A stretch of 64,000 nucleotides of DNA from Megaleporinus macrocephalus (taxonomy: Eukaryota > Chordata > Actinopteri > Characiformes > Anostomidae). The translations under genes and the position numbers were made by a program. Where the stretch lies: the NCBI GenBank assembly GCA_021613375.1, contig CM038717.1, positions 37,830,699-37,894,698 of the forward strand. The letters are read 5' to 3'. Below, in pieces: positions 24,169-36,399 of this stretch. The notes under the pieces were generated by a model that worked only from the letters and a program-made list of their open reading frames with translations, ran no database searches and was not told the DNA's origin. Positions within the stretch are counted from its first letter, which is position 1. The number at the start of each line of letters is the position of its first letter.

Positions 24169-25100
24169 AGCATAGTGGTGTAGTGGTCAGTACGGTGGTG
24201 TAGTGGTCAGTACGGTGGTGTAGTAGTTAGTATGGTGGTGTAGTGGTCAGTACCGTGGTGTAGTAGTTAGTATGGTGGTGTAGTGGTTAGTATGGTGGTG
24301 TAGTGGTTAGTACGGTGGTGTAGTGGTCAGTACGGTAGTGTAGTGGTTAGTACGGTGGTGTAGTGGTTAGTACGGTGGTGTAGTGGTCAGTACGGTGGTG
24401 TAGTGGTCAGTACGGTGGTGTAGTAGTTAGTATGGTGGTGTAGTAGTTAGTATGGTGGTGTAGTGGTAAGTACGGTGGTGTAGTGGTTAGTATGGTGGTG
24501 TAGTGGTTAGTATGGTGGTGTAGTGGTTAGTACGGTGGTGTAAGGGTCAGTACGGTGGTGTAGTGGTCAGTGCGGTGGTGTAGTGGTCAGTACGGTGGTG
24601 TAGTAGTTAGTATGGTGGTGTAGTGGTCAGTACGGTGGTGTAGTGGTCAGTACGGTGGTGTAGTGGTTAGTATGGTGGTGTGGTGGTCAGTACGGTAGTG
24701 TAGTGGTTAGTATGGTGGTTAGTACGGTGGTGTAGTGGTCAGTACGGTGGTGTAGTGGTCAGTACGGTGGTGTAGTAGTTAGTATGGTAGTGTAGTGGTT
24801 AGTATGGTGGTGTAGTGGTTAGTACGGTGGTGTAGTGGTCAGTACGGTGGTGTAGTGGTCAGTACGGTGGTGTAGTAGTTAGTATGGTGGTGTAGTGGTA
24901 AGTACGGTGGTGTAGTGGTTAGTATGGTGGTGTAGTGGTTAGTATGGTGGTGTAGTGGTTAGTACGGTGGTGTAGTGGTCAGTACGGTGGTGTAGTGGTC
25001 AGTACGGTGGTGTAGTGGTTAGTATGGTGGTGTAGTGGTTAGTATGGTGGTGTAGTGGTTAGTATGGTGGTGTAGTGGTTAGTACGGTGGTGTAGTGGTC
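24169..25100. repeat. 20-bp minisatellite grown from a SINE 5' end, about 46 copies
   Basis: Unit GGTGGTGTAGTGGTTAGTAC with C/T variants (GGTCAG, TATGG). It runs directly into the SINE body at about 25085, and the last units are the SINE's own 5' end. The unit contains the A-box-like TAGTGGTTAG. Confidence 0.95.
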
Positions 25101-25375
25101 AGAACTGTCTCCTCACAGTAAGATGATCTGGGTTGGATTCCCGGTCTGGGTGGTTCTGTGTGGAGTGTGTATGTTCTCTCCGTGCTTGAGTGGGTTTCCT
25201 CCGGGTACTCCGGTTTCCTCCCACAGTCCAAACACATGCATGTGTGAATGCAGGTGTGAATGTGTGTTGGCCATGCAATGGACGCTCAACCTGTCTATGC
25301 CGGGATCGACTCCAGCCACCCCATGACCCTTACTAGCGGCATAAAGTGGAAGATAACGAATGGATGGATGAATAC
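25085..25375 (+). mobile_element. tRNA-type SINE
   Basis: GTGGTGTAGTGGTCAG (A-box region), then CTCACAGTAAGATGATCTGG and GTTGGATTCCCGG (B-box region), followed by the fish body text TCCTCCGGGTACTCCGGTTT, CCCACAGTCC and TGTGTTGGCC. The tail is GGATGGATGAATA. A sister copy is at 45940-46275. The short frames across it are not genes. Confidence 0.8.
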
Positions 25376-26160
25376 ATCAAATCTCAAAAACATGTACAGT
25401 GTTGTTTATTGACTTGATTTTATATTTTATTGAACTTTAGGGTCAGACAAGGAGTGCCCAGCTGTGTTTCTCTAAACAGGGGTCTCTGTTTGTTTGGTTT
25501 TTTTTTTACCTGTCAAAACCAAAGCAATGCTTACAAATTCAAATAACACGTCTCCAAACCTTTTGCCACCAAGTTAAAGGGAAAAGTGTCAAGATAACTT
25601 ATATCTTTGTGTACAGTATTAGATCTTTTATCTTTAATAGATTTTTGCCATTTAAGTCCCTGGAACATACATTTCGGATGAATGAGTTGAAATAGTTAAA
25701 GGCTGTAAGGTTTAGTTACTCCTGACCATTAGCAGTACTATTTCTTTAAAGCCGTCCTTGATTACTGTGCTTTAAATGCTCAGGATCCAATGGTAGCAGA
25801 AGACACACCCAAATGTCCTACCATATGACTAATTTACAGGTCCTGTAAATTACTTACGTTCCTATATAAAACTCCAGGTATGACAGGTCGATGTCTTAAA
25901 TCATCTGATCAAAAAATACTTAGCAAATCTGGAATCACCTTCTTTTCTGAATTTCCCAGTTCCACCTTAAATACTGCAGCAGGTACATTCTGGAGGCTGA
26001 GGTGTTTAAACTGGTTCACCATTTAAGGTGGAACAAGAAGCCGAATCTCTTTATAAAATCTCACCAGCATTAACAGAACTGTAACGAAGGGGTTTATTAG
26101 AAGAATCTCAGAGAAGACAAGGTGATGGTTTATAACTCAGCTTTAATGATAAACCTCAAA
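25376..26160. other. No gene recognised
   Basis: Non-coding sequence. Near 25930-26035 there is a short inverted pair (CCACCTTAAATACTGCAG / CCATTTAAGGTGG). Confidence 0.4.
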
Positions 26161-26164
26161 CACA

Positions 26165-27095
26165 AACACACAGAAAAACAGTCTCAGACTAGAACTCAAC
26201 TCTGCTGCTAGCAGTACAGACTCTAAACACACAAACACACAGTTCTCTCTATCAAAATAAAAGTCCCTGTAATAAAAACTACTTATTTACTGCTAGACTC
26301 TCACTGTTTACCTAAACACACAGTTCTCTCTATCAAAATAAAAGTCCCTGTAATAAAAACTACTTATTTACTGCTAGACTCTCACTGTTTACCTAAACAC
26401 ACAGTTCTCTCTATCAAAATAAAAGTCCCTGTAACAAAAAGCTACTTCTTTACTGCTAGACTCTCGCTGTTTACCTAAACACACAGTTCTCTATATCAAA
26501 ATAAAAGTCCCTGTAACAAAAACTGCTTCTTTACTGCTAGACTCTCACTGTTTACCTAAACACACAGTTCTCTCTATCAAAATAAAAGTCCCTATAACAA
26601 AAAGCTACTTCTTTACAGCTAGACTCTCACTGTTTACCTAAACACACAGTTCTCTATATCAAAATAAAAGCGCCTGTAACGAAAAGCTACTTCTTTACTG
26701 CTAGACTCTCACTGTTTACCTAAACACACAGTTCTCTATCAAAATAAAAGTCCCTGTAATAAAAACTACTTATTTACTGCTAGACTCTCACTGTTTACCT
26801 AAACACACAGTTCTCTCTATCAAAATAAAAGTCCCTGTAACAAAAACTACTTATTTACTGCTAGACTCTCACTGTTTACCTAACCACACATTTCTCTCTA
26901 TCAAAATAAAAGTCCCTATAACAAAAAGCTTCTTATTTTCTGCTAGACTCTCACTGTTTACCTAAACACACAGTTCTCTATCAAAATAAAAGTCACTGTA
27001 ACAAAAAGCTTTTTATTTAATTGCTATACTCTCACTGTTTACCTAAACACAAATGTTTCTCTATCAAAATAAAAGTCCCTGCAATTAAAAGCTAC
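26165..27095. repeat. ~81-bp minisatellite, about 10 copies
   Basis: The unit contains CTAGACTCTCACTGTTTACC, TAAACACACAGTTCTCTCTA, TCAAAATAAAAGTCCCTGTA and a variable A-rich, TACTTATTTACTG end. A single related unit is at about 48895-48950, next to the paralogous orphan tail exon. Confidence 0.93.
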
Positions 27096-27099
27096 AGGT

Positions 27100-27345
27100 T
27101 TGTTCAAAATCACCTACTTGCCTACTACTCAGTAGGTGAAATCAGTAGGCAGGCGAGGCTAGTATGTCTGAACACTCAGTAGTCATCTAGCAGTACGCAG
27201 ATGTTATGGATGACCTCCGGAGCCACCTCCGGAGCCACGGATGCATTCAAGGCAGAGGAAAAAAAGGTGGAAAGCGGTACTTAGGCTGTGTGTGTATACC
27301 TACTGCTGCTACAAAAAAATCATTACCTCCAGTAAAAATAAGACA
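27100..27345. repeat. MITE-like dispersed repeat, copy 3 (partial)
   Basis: Begins near CAAAATCACCTACTTGCC with ACTACTCAGTAGGTGAA. It includes GGAGCCACGGATGCATTCAA, like the start of the window (GGAGCCGCGGATGAATTCAA), so it is the other half of the family at 1-430 and 2130-2497. Confidence 0.5.
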
Positions 27346-27540
27346 CAAAAGAAAGAAAATATAAAAAGCTTATATAGATTTCATAGCGGGTACAGTGTTA
27401 CAGTGATGAGCTGATGCTTTCCTCTGTGATCCTGTTACCTCTTTATGTTAAACTGAAAGTTGTGCAGAGTTTGATGACGGCCCAGCAGTTTAAATTTACA
27501 GGTGTAGATTTTAGATTTCCTCTTTTGGGGTAAAATTCTG

Positions 27541-29430
27541 TTATAGAAAAGACTCTGTCTCGTCCTGTGAAGAGAACAATTTGAACATGAGGATGTTGTC
27601 TGCTGTAGTGCTATACGATGTATCCTAGATATCTATACTTGACTTGAGTATGTCACCTAATGCTTTAAATTTTACGAACTGTCATAGGCATTCTATTTAG
27701 AAATTGAATTTTACTTTAACTACATTTCAAAAGTATTCTTACTACATTTAAGTAAGGAACTTGTACTCTGTAGTTTATCCGTAGTTTATGTGTAGTGTAT
27801 GAACAGACTTTGATGTTGTCTATATTTACGAGTGTATATGTCTGTAGTCCTCTGCTCAGCCGCCGTGTCCTAGCAGTGTCCTGCTCTGCCTCAACCTGTG
27901 AAGAGAGCAGTTTGATTATGAGGATATCTAGTATATCGCCATTGCAGTGCTGTACTTTACTGATGTACATTACTATGTGTATCTGTAGTTTATGTGTTGT
28001 GTATCTAGGAACAGAGTTTGATGATATCTGTGTTTACCTGTGCAGAGGTCTGTGTGCCTCTGCTTACCTGCTCCGTCTCAGCAGTTCCCTTCTCTGCCTG
28101 TGAAGACAGCAGTTTGATCATGATGATGTGTAGTTCATCTGTATTGCATTGCTGTACTATATTGATATACTGAAGTACTTTAATGATATACTGAAGTACC
28201 TTACTGATATACTGAAGTACTTTACTGATATACTGAAGTACTTTACTGATATACTAAAGTACCTTACTGATATACTGAAGTACTTTACTGATATACTGAA
28301 GTACTTTACTGATATACTAAAGCACTTTACTGATATACTAAAGTACCTTACTGATATACTAAAGTACTTTACTGATATACTGAAGTACTTTACAGATATA
28401 CTGAAGTACTTTAGTGATATACTGAAGTACTTTACTGATATACTGAAGTACTTTACTGATATACTAAAGTACCTTACTGATATACTGAAGTACTTTACTG
28501 ATATACTGAAGTACTTTACTGATATACTAAAGCACTTTACTGATATACTAAAGTACCTTACTGATATACTGAAGTACTTTACTGATATACTGAAGTACAT
28601 TACGGATATACTGAAGTACTTTACTGATATACTGAAGTACCTTACTGATTTACTGAAGTACTTTACTGATATACTGAAGTACTTTACTGATATACTGACA
28701 TACTTTACTGATATACTGAAGTACTTTCCTGATATACTAAAGCACTTTACTGATATACTAAAGTACCTTACTGATATACTGAAGTACTTTACTGATATAC
28801 TGAAGTACATTACGGATATACTGAAGTACTTTAGTGATATACTGAAGTACTTTACTGATATACTGAAGTACTTTACTGATATACTAAAGTACCTTACTGA
28901 TATACTAAAGCACTTTACTGATATACTAAAGTACCTTACTGATATACTGAAGTACTTTACTGATATACTGAAGTACATTACGGATATACTGAAGTACTTT
29001 ACTGATATACTGAAGTACTTTACTGATATACTGACGTACTTTACTGATATACTGAAGTACTTTCCTGATATACTAAAGCACTTTACTGATATACTAAAGT
29101 ACCTTACTGATATACTGAAGTACTTTACTGATATACTGAAGTACATTATGGATATACTGAAGTACTTTACTGATATACTGAAGTACCTTACTGATTTACT
29201 GAAGTACTTTACTGATAAACTGAAGTACTTTACTGATATACTGAAGTACATTATGGATTTACTGAAGTACTTTACTGATATACTGAAGTACTTTACTGAT
29301 ATACTGAAGTACCATACTGATTTACTGAAGTATATCAGTAAGATATACTGAAGAGAGTAGTTTGATCATGATGATGTCTAGTTCATCTCCACTGCAGATT
29401 AATACTTTGGCTGGAAGACTGATCTGCTCA
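27541..29430 (-). pseudogene. Orphan CALHM-like C-terminal exon array (unit E)
   Basis: Four minus-strand remnants, in transcription order. First, about 29430-29400, holds only the last bases of a TM4 exon (CCAGTGAGCAG) with its donor changed from GT to AT, then the conserved short intron. Second is exon 28097-28068, with a TCTTCACAG acceptor, AEKGTAETEQ and a gtaagc donor. Third is an exon from 27895, with CTCTTCACAG then VEAEQDTARTRRLSRG and no early stop. Fourth is terminal exon 27564-27541, with CTTCACAG then DETESFL and stop. All enter in phase 0. No TM1-TM3 exon is present upstream; that space is filled with LINE and LTR sequence. Either a dead gene with triplicated tails, or spare 3' exons. 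Confidence 0.65.
28149..29345. repeat. 21-bp minisatellite, about 57 copies, open on both strands
   Basis: The unit contains GATATACTGAAGTACTTTAC. As 21 is a multiple of 3 and the unit lacks stops in one frame of each strand, it gives a 400-codon plus-strand heptad (ILKYFTD) and a 364-codon minus-strand frame (SISVKYF). These are not genes. The array lies between the relic TM4 exon and a tail exon. It begins next to CTGTACTATATTGATATACTG, close to the CTGTACTTTACTGATGTAC present in the sister introns at 27950 and 50038, its likely seed. Confidence 0.95.
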
Positions 29431-29639
29431 CTGGCTACAGTTTACATATCCCACAATAAATATTACATTTTTGATTAATTTGATGAATAACTTTCTAGTG
29501 AAACCATGAACGGTCTATCTGTTAAATACGACTTAAATATAAAAAAGATAAGAAGAAAAAGCATCATGATATAGCAACCTTACACATACACTAAAACAAA
29601 TAGCTCGTAGTCAATAATGTAAATTAAATTGTTTTCAAA

Positions 29640-30775
29640 TTGAATGGAAAAACTGTATCATAGAATATAAGCGTGCCCTAACCGCAGCCAAAGTTTCCTA
29701 TTTATCAGCACTAATTAAGAATAACAAATATTTTGCAAAGCTCCTGTTCTCCACCATATCTAAACTAACATTAAACAGTTTGAAGATGATATTCAAACAA
29801 TATACAGCAGCTATGATTTTTTTAGATTCTTCAACAGAATAATAGAAAATATTAGACTACAAATCCAAAATCTGTCTGTAGGATTAATACCACAACAGGA
29901 CGCGTGCCTTGCCAGCCCAAAAGCCTAACTGCCATAACCCTATCAATCAGAATGAGTAAGTCACACTGATTAGCTCTTCAAAACCATCTACATGCATTCT
30001 TGATCCAGTACCTACAAAAAGTGCTCAAACAGATTGTCCCCTGTGTCTTTAACCTCTGCTTTCTATGATACACTCATCCCTCAGTCTTGGATTTGTACCT
30101 AAATCATTAAACTCAAGGCTATTAAACCCCAAATTAAAAAGCCTGATCTCGATCCCAGTGAACTCACCAACTATAGACCATGAGGTGTTTCAGTCTGGCT
30201 TTAGACCCTTTCACAGCACTCAAACGGCTTTGGAAACATAATTTGTAGTTTCGGCATTAGCTTTAGATATCTGCTAAACCAAATGAAGCTTTGAATCTAC
30301 ATAAAATTGAAGAACGTGTTAAAAATATCAAAAACTGGATGACCAATAATTTCCTCCTTCTTAACCCAAAGAAAACTGAGGTCCTACTACTCCTGTAAAG
30401 CTGTTTTGTGACAACATTGCTGTAAAAAGCACTATGAATAAACTTGACTTGACTACCTGGACCCAAAGCAGAGAGCTCTCCACTCCACAAACGCTGATTA
30501 AATTGAGACGACTACACAGTTATTCCAGGCAATACAGTAAAAAATCTTGGCATCATCTTTGATTCCAGTCTCTCTTTTGATACACACGTAGGTTAGAACT
30601 GCATTGTTTCACTTGTGTAATATCACCACAGTGCATAACATACTATTTCAAAAGATGCGGAAAAGCTGGTGCCTTTATAACCTCCAGGTTGGATTACTGT
30701 AACAGTCTTTTAGCTGAATGCTCTAATAAGTCTCTAAATAAGCTCCAGCTGGTCCAGAATGCAGCCGCTGGAGTC
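29640..30775 (+). mobile_element. Older L2-like LINE fragment (RT region), plus strand
   Basis: Translated in shifting frames it gives pieces of the ORF2 region seen in the LINE to the right: a YKRAL..AKVSYLSALIKNN segment, LLFSTISKLT, a GFRPFHSTQTALE-like segment, NNFLLLNPKKTEVLLL, and a C-terminal SRLDYCNSLLAEC with KLQLVQNAAA. Many stops and gaps. It is cut at AATGCAGCCGCTGGAGTC by the younger LINE and resumes at 35666 with GAGTCCTTTACAAAAACCAA. Confidence 0.8.
30391..30454 (+). mobile_element. ~64-bp LINE 3'-end insertion nested in the older LINE
   Basis: CTGTAAAGCTGTTTTGTGAC followed by AACATTGCTGTAAAAAGCAC and CTTGACTTGAC is the LINE 3' terminus. It interrupts the coding phrase that would read GTCCTACTAC-CTGGACCCAAA. 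TAC is duplicated at the junction. It is an extremely 5'-truncated insertion. Confidence 0.7.
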
Positions 30776-31618
30776 AAGTCAAGTCAAGTCAATTTTATTT
30801 ATATAGCGCTTTTTACAACGATGTTGTCTCAAAGCAGCTTTACAGAGTTTTGAAAACAGTTATAACATATATCCCCCAGTGAGCAAGCCAGAGGCAACAG
30901 TGGCAAGGAAAAACTCCCTCAACTGGAGGAAGAAACCTTGGGAGGAACCAGACTCACAAGGGGAGACCCATCCTCCTCTGGTCAAACAGTATTTACAGTT
31001 TGAACTAAATACCAAAGAAAGGAGTCTCTGTTTGAAATCTGGATAGCAAAGCTTTAGAAGCTGCACAGATAGAGGCAGTGTATGACTGAGGCAGTCTCTG
31101 GCTGAGGCAGTCTATGACAGTCTTTATGTAAAGTGGGCGTGAGCTGAAACAGTCCCATCCTATCTCAGTGCTGGTGCATCTGGATGGCACAGTGATGTAA
31201 CTGAGGGTGTAGCAGTAAATGGACAGGTGAGCTGGCTGGTGATGGTGGGGTGATGGCCCGATGATCAGTCCTTCAACAGCCTTCAACAGACAGGAGGACA
31301 GTCATTTCCTCAGGAAGAGTAAAGAGAAAGAGTTAGTTGGGCTCAGGAGTAAGACTGTAGAGAATATGAATTTTCAGAATTTTAGAGTGTGGTGGCGACT
31401 CCGGCAGATCTAACTATAACAGCCTAAACTAAAAGGAGAGAACCAGAAGGTAACATGGACATGAGAGTACCCTGAGACACTGGGGTCCCCCCACTCCACC
31501 ATCAACAAACCTGTGTGATCGCGTGAAGTGTTGGAACAACAGCACCAACATCTCAGTTTACCATAAACCTCTGTGTCCAAGAACCCCCAGATCTCCTGCC
31601 TTTATCTAAAAGAGAAGC

Positions 31619-34488
31619 TTAATTACAAAAAGCTACACTAAACAAGTATGTTTTTAGTCTAGACTTAAATATTGAGACTGTGTCAGAGTCCCGAACATTA
31701 ACTGGGAGATTATTCCACAATTTTGGGGCTTTGTAGGAAAAAGCTCTTCCCCCCATTGTAGTCTTCTGAATTTTAGGAACTATTAGAAAACCAGCATCCT
31801 GTGATCTGAGTGAACGTGGCGGTTCATAATAGGAAATTAGATCTTGCAGGTACTCCGGTGTGAGACGTTTATACGTCAGTAATAGAATTTTATAGTCGAT
31901 ACGGAATTTAACAGGAAGCCAGTGTAGCGCTGATAAAACTGGACTGATGTGATCAAATTTCCTGGTTTTAGTTAGTACTCTAGCTGCAGCGTTCTGAACT
32001 AACTGAAGTTTATTCAGGTTCCTGCTGGAGCATCCTGACAATAATGCATTACAGTAATCTAGCCTTGAGGTTATAAAGGCATGTATCAACTTTTCAGCAT
32101 CAGACACAGATAACGCATTTCTTAACTTTGAAATGTTTCGTAGGTGAAGAAACGCTGTTCTTGTAATATTACCGATGTGTTGATTAAATGTCAGATCTGA
32201 GTCAATTGTTACACCAAGATTTTTGGCTACTGAACCAGGAACTACAGAGAAGTCAGCAAGATTTAACATTAAATCTGAACATGTAGTCCGAGCAGCCTTT
32301 GGGCCGAGGAGGAGAACTTCCGTTTTATCTGGGTTTAAAAGAAGGAAGTTCTGTAGCATCCAAAGTCTAATATCTCTTACACAATCTTCTATCTTATTTA
32401 ATCTGGATTTGTCATCTGGTTTGGCTGATATGTACAGTTGTGTATCATCGGCATAACAGTGGAAACTAATTCCATGTCTATTTATAACTGAGCCTAATGG
32501 TAGCATATATAGTGTAAATAACAGAGGACCTAAAACAGAACCTTGTGGAACTCCATATTTCACTTTTGTAGTGTTAGACGATACATTATTTATCTTTACA
32601 AACTGAAAGCGATCACTAAGGTAAGATGTGAACCAGGATAACGCTGTTCCTGTGATTCCAACTATATTTTCTAACCTGTCCAAGAGAATAGGGGATCTAT
32701 AGTGTCAAAAGCTGCACTTAGATCTAGTAACACCAGTAGAGATACGTGGCCCTGATCAGAGGCAAGAAGAAGATCATTTGTTATCTTAACTAAAGCTGTC
32801 TCTGTGCTGTGATGTGGCCTAAAACCAGATTGGAATTTTTCATATATGTTGTTCTTATGTAGATGAGAACAGAGTTGTCGAGCTACAGCCTTTTCTAAAA
32901 TCTTAGAGATAAAAGGTAAATTGGAAATAGGTCTATAACTAGACAGTTCTCTGGGGTCAAGATTTGGCTTCTTTATCAAGGGTTTTATCACAGCTAGTTT
33001 AAAAGACTTAGGTACATGACCCAGACTAAGAGAAGAGTTGATGATAGTTAAGATAGGTTTAATAATAGCTGGTAATACTTGTTTCAATAGGCTTGTTGGA
33101 ATCATATCAAGTGTGCATGTAGCAGAAGTTGAGGAAGAGATAAGTTTTTCTAGTTCTGTCTGCTGTAGTGGAGAAAATGTTTCTAGTCTTTCTTCTAAAA
33201 TCACATTTTGTGCTGTTTGAGCCAAACCGGATGAAGGATAGGTTACTCGTATTGGTAGAACTTTTTGTCTAATATTCTCGATTTTGCTATTGAAAAAGTC
33301 CATGAAATCATTGCTGCTGTGGTTGGCGGGTATTTGAGGTTCAGATCCTGCCTGATTTTTGGTAAGTTTTGCGATGGTGCTAAATAAAACTCTAGGATTG
33401 TTTTTGTTGTGTTCGATGAGTGTGGACAGGTATGCTGAGCGTGTTTTAATAAGTGCCTTTCTGTAACTGCTAAGGCTGTCCTTCCAAGCAGAGTGAAATA
33501 CCTCTAGCTTGGTCACTCTCCATTTGCGTTCTAATTTCCGTACTGTCTGTCTTAAGGTGCGTACTTCATTGTTGTACCACGGAGCGAGCTTTTTTTGTTG
33601 CATCTTTTTAATTTTTATAGGTGCAACGTTGTCTAAAGTTAGTCGGAGCGTATTTTCTACGCAGTCAGTTATTCTGTCTAGCTCTGTTGGGTCTGATGAT
33701 GGAAAAATTATGGTTGATAAATCTGGAAGAGTTTCAATAAAGTTCTGAGATGTATTTGGCATTATTGAACGTTTCATGCAATAACGGGGTGATGTACATA
33801 CATTTTTACTAAGACTCAATTCATATGAAATTAGGTAGTGATCTGAAACTACTGAAGTCTGTGGAAGAACAGTAAGATTATGTATATCAACACCTAAAGT
33901 CAAAACTAGATCTAGTGTGTGATTACAGGAATGTGTAGGCCCTATTACATTCTGAGTGAGACCTATAGAGTCTAAGATAGATGAAAAAGCCTTTTTTAAT
34001 GGATCTGCTGAGTTTTCAAAGTGAATATTAAAATCTCCTGCGATTATTAGTTTTTCAGCGCTCACTGCTAGATCTGCAACAAAGTCACTAAATTCTTTTA
34101 AGAACTCAGAATAAGGTCCTGGTGGTCTATAAATGCTGACTAGGGTGAGTACACTTCTATTAGTGGTCGGATTGGTGATGTTTATGAGAAGAATTTCAAA
34201 AGAATTGAAAGTGAGATTGTGTTTCTGACTTATGTCTAATGAATTTTTATGAATGACACATATACCCCCTCCTTTACCGGACAGTCTGGGGCTGTGTACA
34301 TACTTATAGCCTATGGGGGTGGCTTCATTTAATGCCAAATATTCCTCAGGTTTAATCCATGTTTCTACGAGACATAACACATCAATTTTATGGTAGGTTA
34401 TTGTATCATTTACAATGACAGCCTTAGAGTTCAGTGATCTTATATTAAATAAACCAAACCTTAATTCAGAAACACTGCAGCTAGACAC
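31619..34488 (-). pseudogene. LINE ORF2 (APE endonuclease plus reverse transcriptase), one frameshift
   Basis: The N-terminal frame (34488-32671) carries the endonuclease motifs LVETW (residues 40-44), YRPPG (120-124), AGDFN (150-154) and SDH (215-217). The RT fingers follow: [32 protein letters not shown] and [12 protein letters not shown]. Reading then leaves frame near 32680, where a single base appears to be missing just after the FDTID motif. The second frame (32683-31619) continues with the YGVPQGSVLGPLLF block, CYADDTQLY (catalytic Asp pair), the thumb and a C-terminal region. The rest is well preserved, so this is a young copy. Confidence 0.88.
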
Positions 34489-34631
34489 TGGATCTAATAT
34501 TCTTATATTAACTAAGTTATTTAAACAAACTGATTGAGATTTTCTAAGTTTGTGTTTAATTCGGGGCAGTGAAACAGTCTCAATATAGTTGTTGCTAGGT
34601 GACGTCTCAAGGCAGCGAGCAGACGGTCGGT

Positions 34632-35617
34632 TTAGCCTGTTTGTCTGCTGCCTGGTCTCGGCTCTGGACAGTCAGCAACTACCTCCGCTGCTCTGCGACT
34701 AACTAAGAGGCTATGGGCTATGCTGCACGATAGCAGAGCGGCACCCTCCCGCGTGGGGTGGACACCGTCCCGCCCTACGAGACCAGACTTCCCCTCAAAG
34801 TTGGACCAATTGTCTATGAAGCCCACATGTTTTTCTGCACACCACTTGGACATCCAGCAGTGTAGCGCCCAAAGCCTGCTGTAAGCTTCAGCACCCTGCC
34901 GTCTTGGAATAGGGCCAGAGCATATTACGGCATCGGACATCGTATGGGCTATTTTGATCACCTCTTTAATATTATTATTATTATTATTAATATTACTCTT
35001 AGTGACCTCAGACTGCCGCATACGGATATCGTTACCACCTACGTGAATCACTATCCTCGAATATCTATTCTTTGCTAACACCCTAAGGTTGCTGCTATGT
35101 CCGGCTGGCTCCTGGTAAGCAGATAACTCTAGCTGCTGGTGCCCTAAAGGAGTAGCTAATTTCACGTGTCGTACAATAGAGCTTCCTATAACCAGAGTAC
35201 CTTTGACAGACTCCTCGGTGGGTGTTTCACCGAGAGGAGAATATCTGTTTGACACGCGAATAGGTGCGTGGTGCACAGGTGGGCTAGCCTTAGCTTTGGC
35301 CTCAGCGTTAGCTTTAGCGTCAGCTTTAGCTTTGTTACTATGCCGCCGAACCGTCACCCATTCGCCTGCTGCGGGGGCTCTACAGCCGGAGTCGCTGGGA
35401 CTCTAACTCTCCCTAAGGCACCCGGGGTAGACAACACTGAACTCTGCTCTCTATCCCTGATTAAACCCCGAATGCGCACCTCTAACTGGTTCACCTTCTC
35501 CACCAGAGTAGAAATGAGCTGGCACTTCTCACAAACTAACCCACTATTATTGTCACTAGTGGTGGAGAGAGGACTAGCACTATACATTCCACACTCCACA
35601 CAAGCAAACGCAGCCAT
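34632..35617 (-). pseudogene. LINE ORF1 (zinc-binding, coiled coil, SGNH esterase), one frameshift
   Basis: The first part (35617-35354, 87 aa) has a CVEC...CEKC cysteine pair layout and a short coiled coil (LISTLVEKVNQLEVRIRGL). It ends at TGA. The second part (35357-34632), in another frame, carries an SGNH/GDSL-type esterase: GSSIVRH (block I), HVGGNDIR (block III) and GRDGVHPTREG (block V). An esterase in ORF1 is characteristic of CR1/L2-group LINEs. The frames overlap by 4 bp, consistent with one indel. An (AAT)n run encodes five Asn. Confidence 0.8.
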
Positions 35618-35670
35618 AGTACAAGAAAGTGGTACTTACTTTTTTCAGTCGATTTCTTTCTTCTCGAGTC

Positions 35671-36020
35671 CTTTACAAAAACCAAAAGGTTCGACCACAT
35701 GTTCCTAATTCTGTTGTGACTATACCTGCCTGTCCTCTGTCTGTCTGGTTACGTCCTGTCTGTTCCACGTGCCTCTGTTTATGTTTCTTGTGTTGTCATG
35801 TGCTCCTTTGTCTCTGCCCTTTTCCCCGCCTCACTGTGCCCCATTAGTGTTCAGTCCCATCACCTGTTCCCTCTTGTTAGCCTTTGTTATTTATACCCTT
35901 TGTCTGCTCTCAGTCATTGTTGGTGTAAGCTCTGTTGTGATAACTCTGTTTCTGTATCTTTTGCTTGTTCATTAAAATTGGAACCACCTCCCATCTTCAG
36001 TTCGGGACTCAGACACACTC
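35671..36020 (+). mobile_element. End of older LINE, then LTR-like sequence
   Basis: About 35666-35709 continues the older LINE. The following stretch (CTGTCCTCTGTCTGTCTGGT, TTATTTATACCC TATA-like, TTCATTAAAATTGGAA poly(A)-like) has the composition of a fish retrotransposon LTR. No matching TG..CA ends with duplication were found. The small frames here look spurious. Confidence 0.4.
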
Positions 36021-36399
36021 CTTACATTTGAAACATCTCTCCATAAACAGACTAATTACAACTGCTTGCCTATCTCTTCTGTCTTCTTCTGTCTCTCCTT
36101 CTGCCTCTCGCTCTCGCTCTCTCTCTCTCGAGTCATCACACGGAAGTCACCAGAGCTGCTGGAAGTCACCAGAGCTCCATACCCACTGGCTGAACAACTG
36201 TCCCACCTGTCTGGCCTATTATTGCTCTCCTGCTTATCATCCTGATTGACCGGAATTACTACAGAAGAACGCCATCATCTCTCACTCTGACAGAGAACCT
36301 ATGAGATGCTTCTAACGCTACATCACTTCCTCCTGAACTAGAACATCTATGAAACATGTTTAAGTCGAGCTCCTTGTTGTATCCCGTCATATAACCAAA

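Larger units (their letters stand above)
30776..35665 (-). mobile_element. Nearly full-length L2/CR1-like LINE
   Basis: About 4.9 kb. The 3' end (plus-strand 30776) is the tandem AAGTC tail preceded by CAATTTTATTTATATAGCGC and TTTACAACGATGTTGTCTCA, the classic 3' end of this fish LINE group. ORF1 is at 35617-34632 and ORF2 at 34488-31619. A GAGTC candidate target duplication flanks it (30771-30775 and 35666-35670), and the flanks together form continuous older LINE sequence. The left duplication blends with the tail repeats, so its length is uncertain. Confidence 0.85.

Noticed and set aside
24169..25105. tRNA gene cluster suggested by repeated A-box-like text
   Set aside because: Units are 20 bp and lack a B box or cloverleaf. 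Only the terminal SINE has a B-box-like region.
28149..29351. 400-codon plus-strand heptad protein and 364-codon minus-strand protein
   Set aside because: Both are translations of a 21-bp satellite. The unit length alone keeps frames open; no start context, splice site or unique sequence supports a gene.
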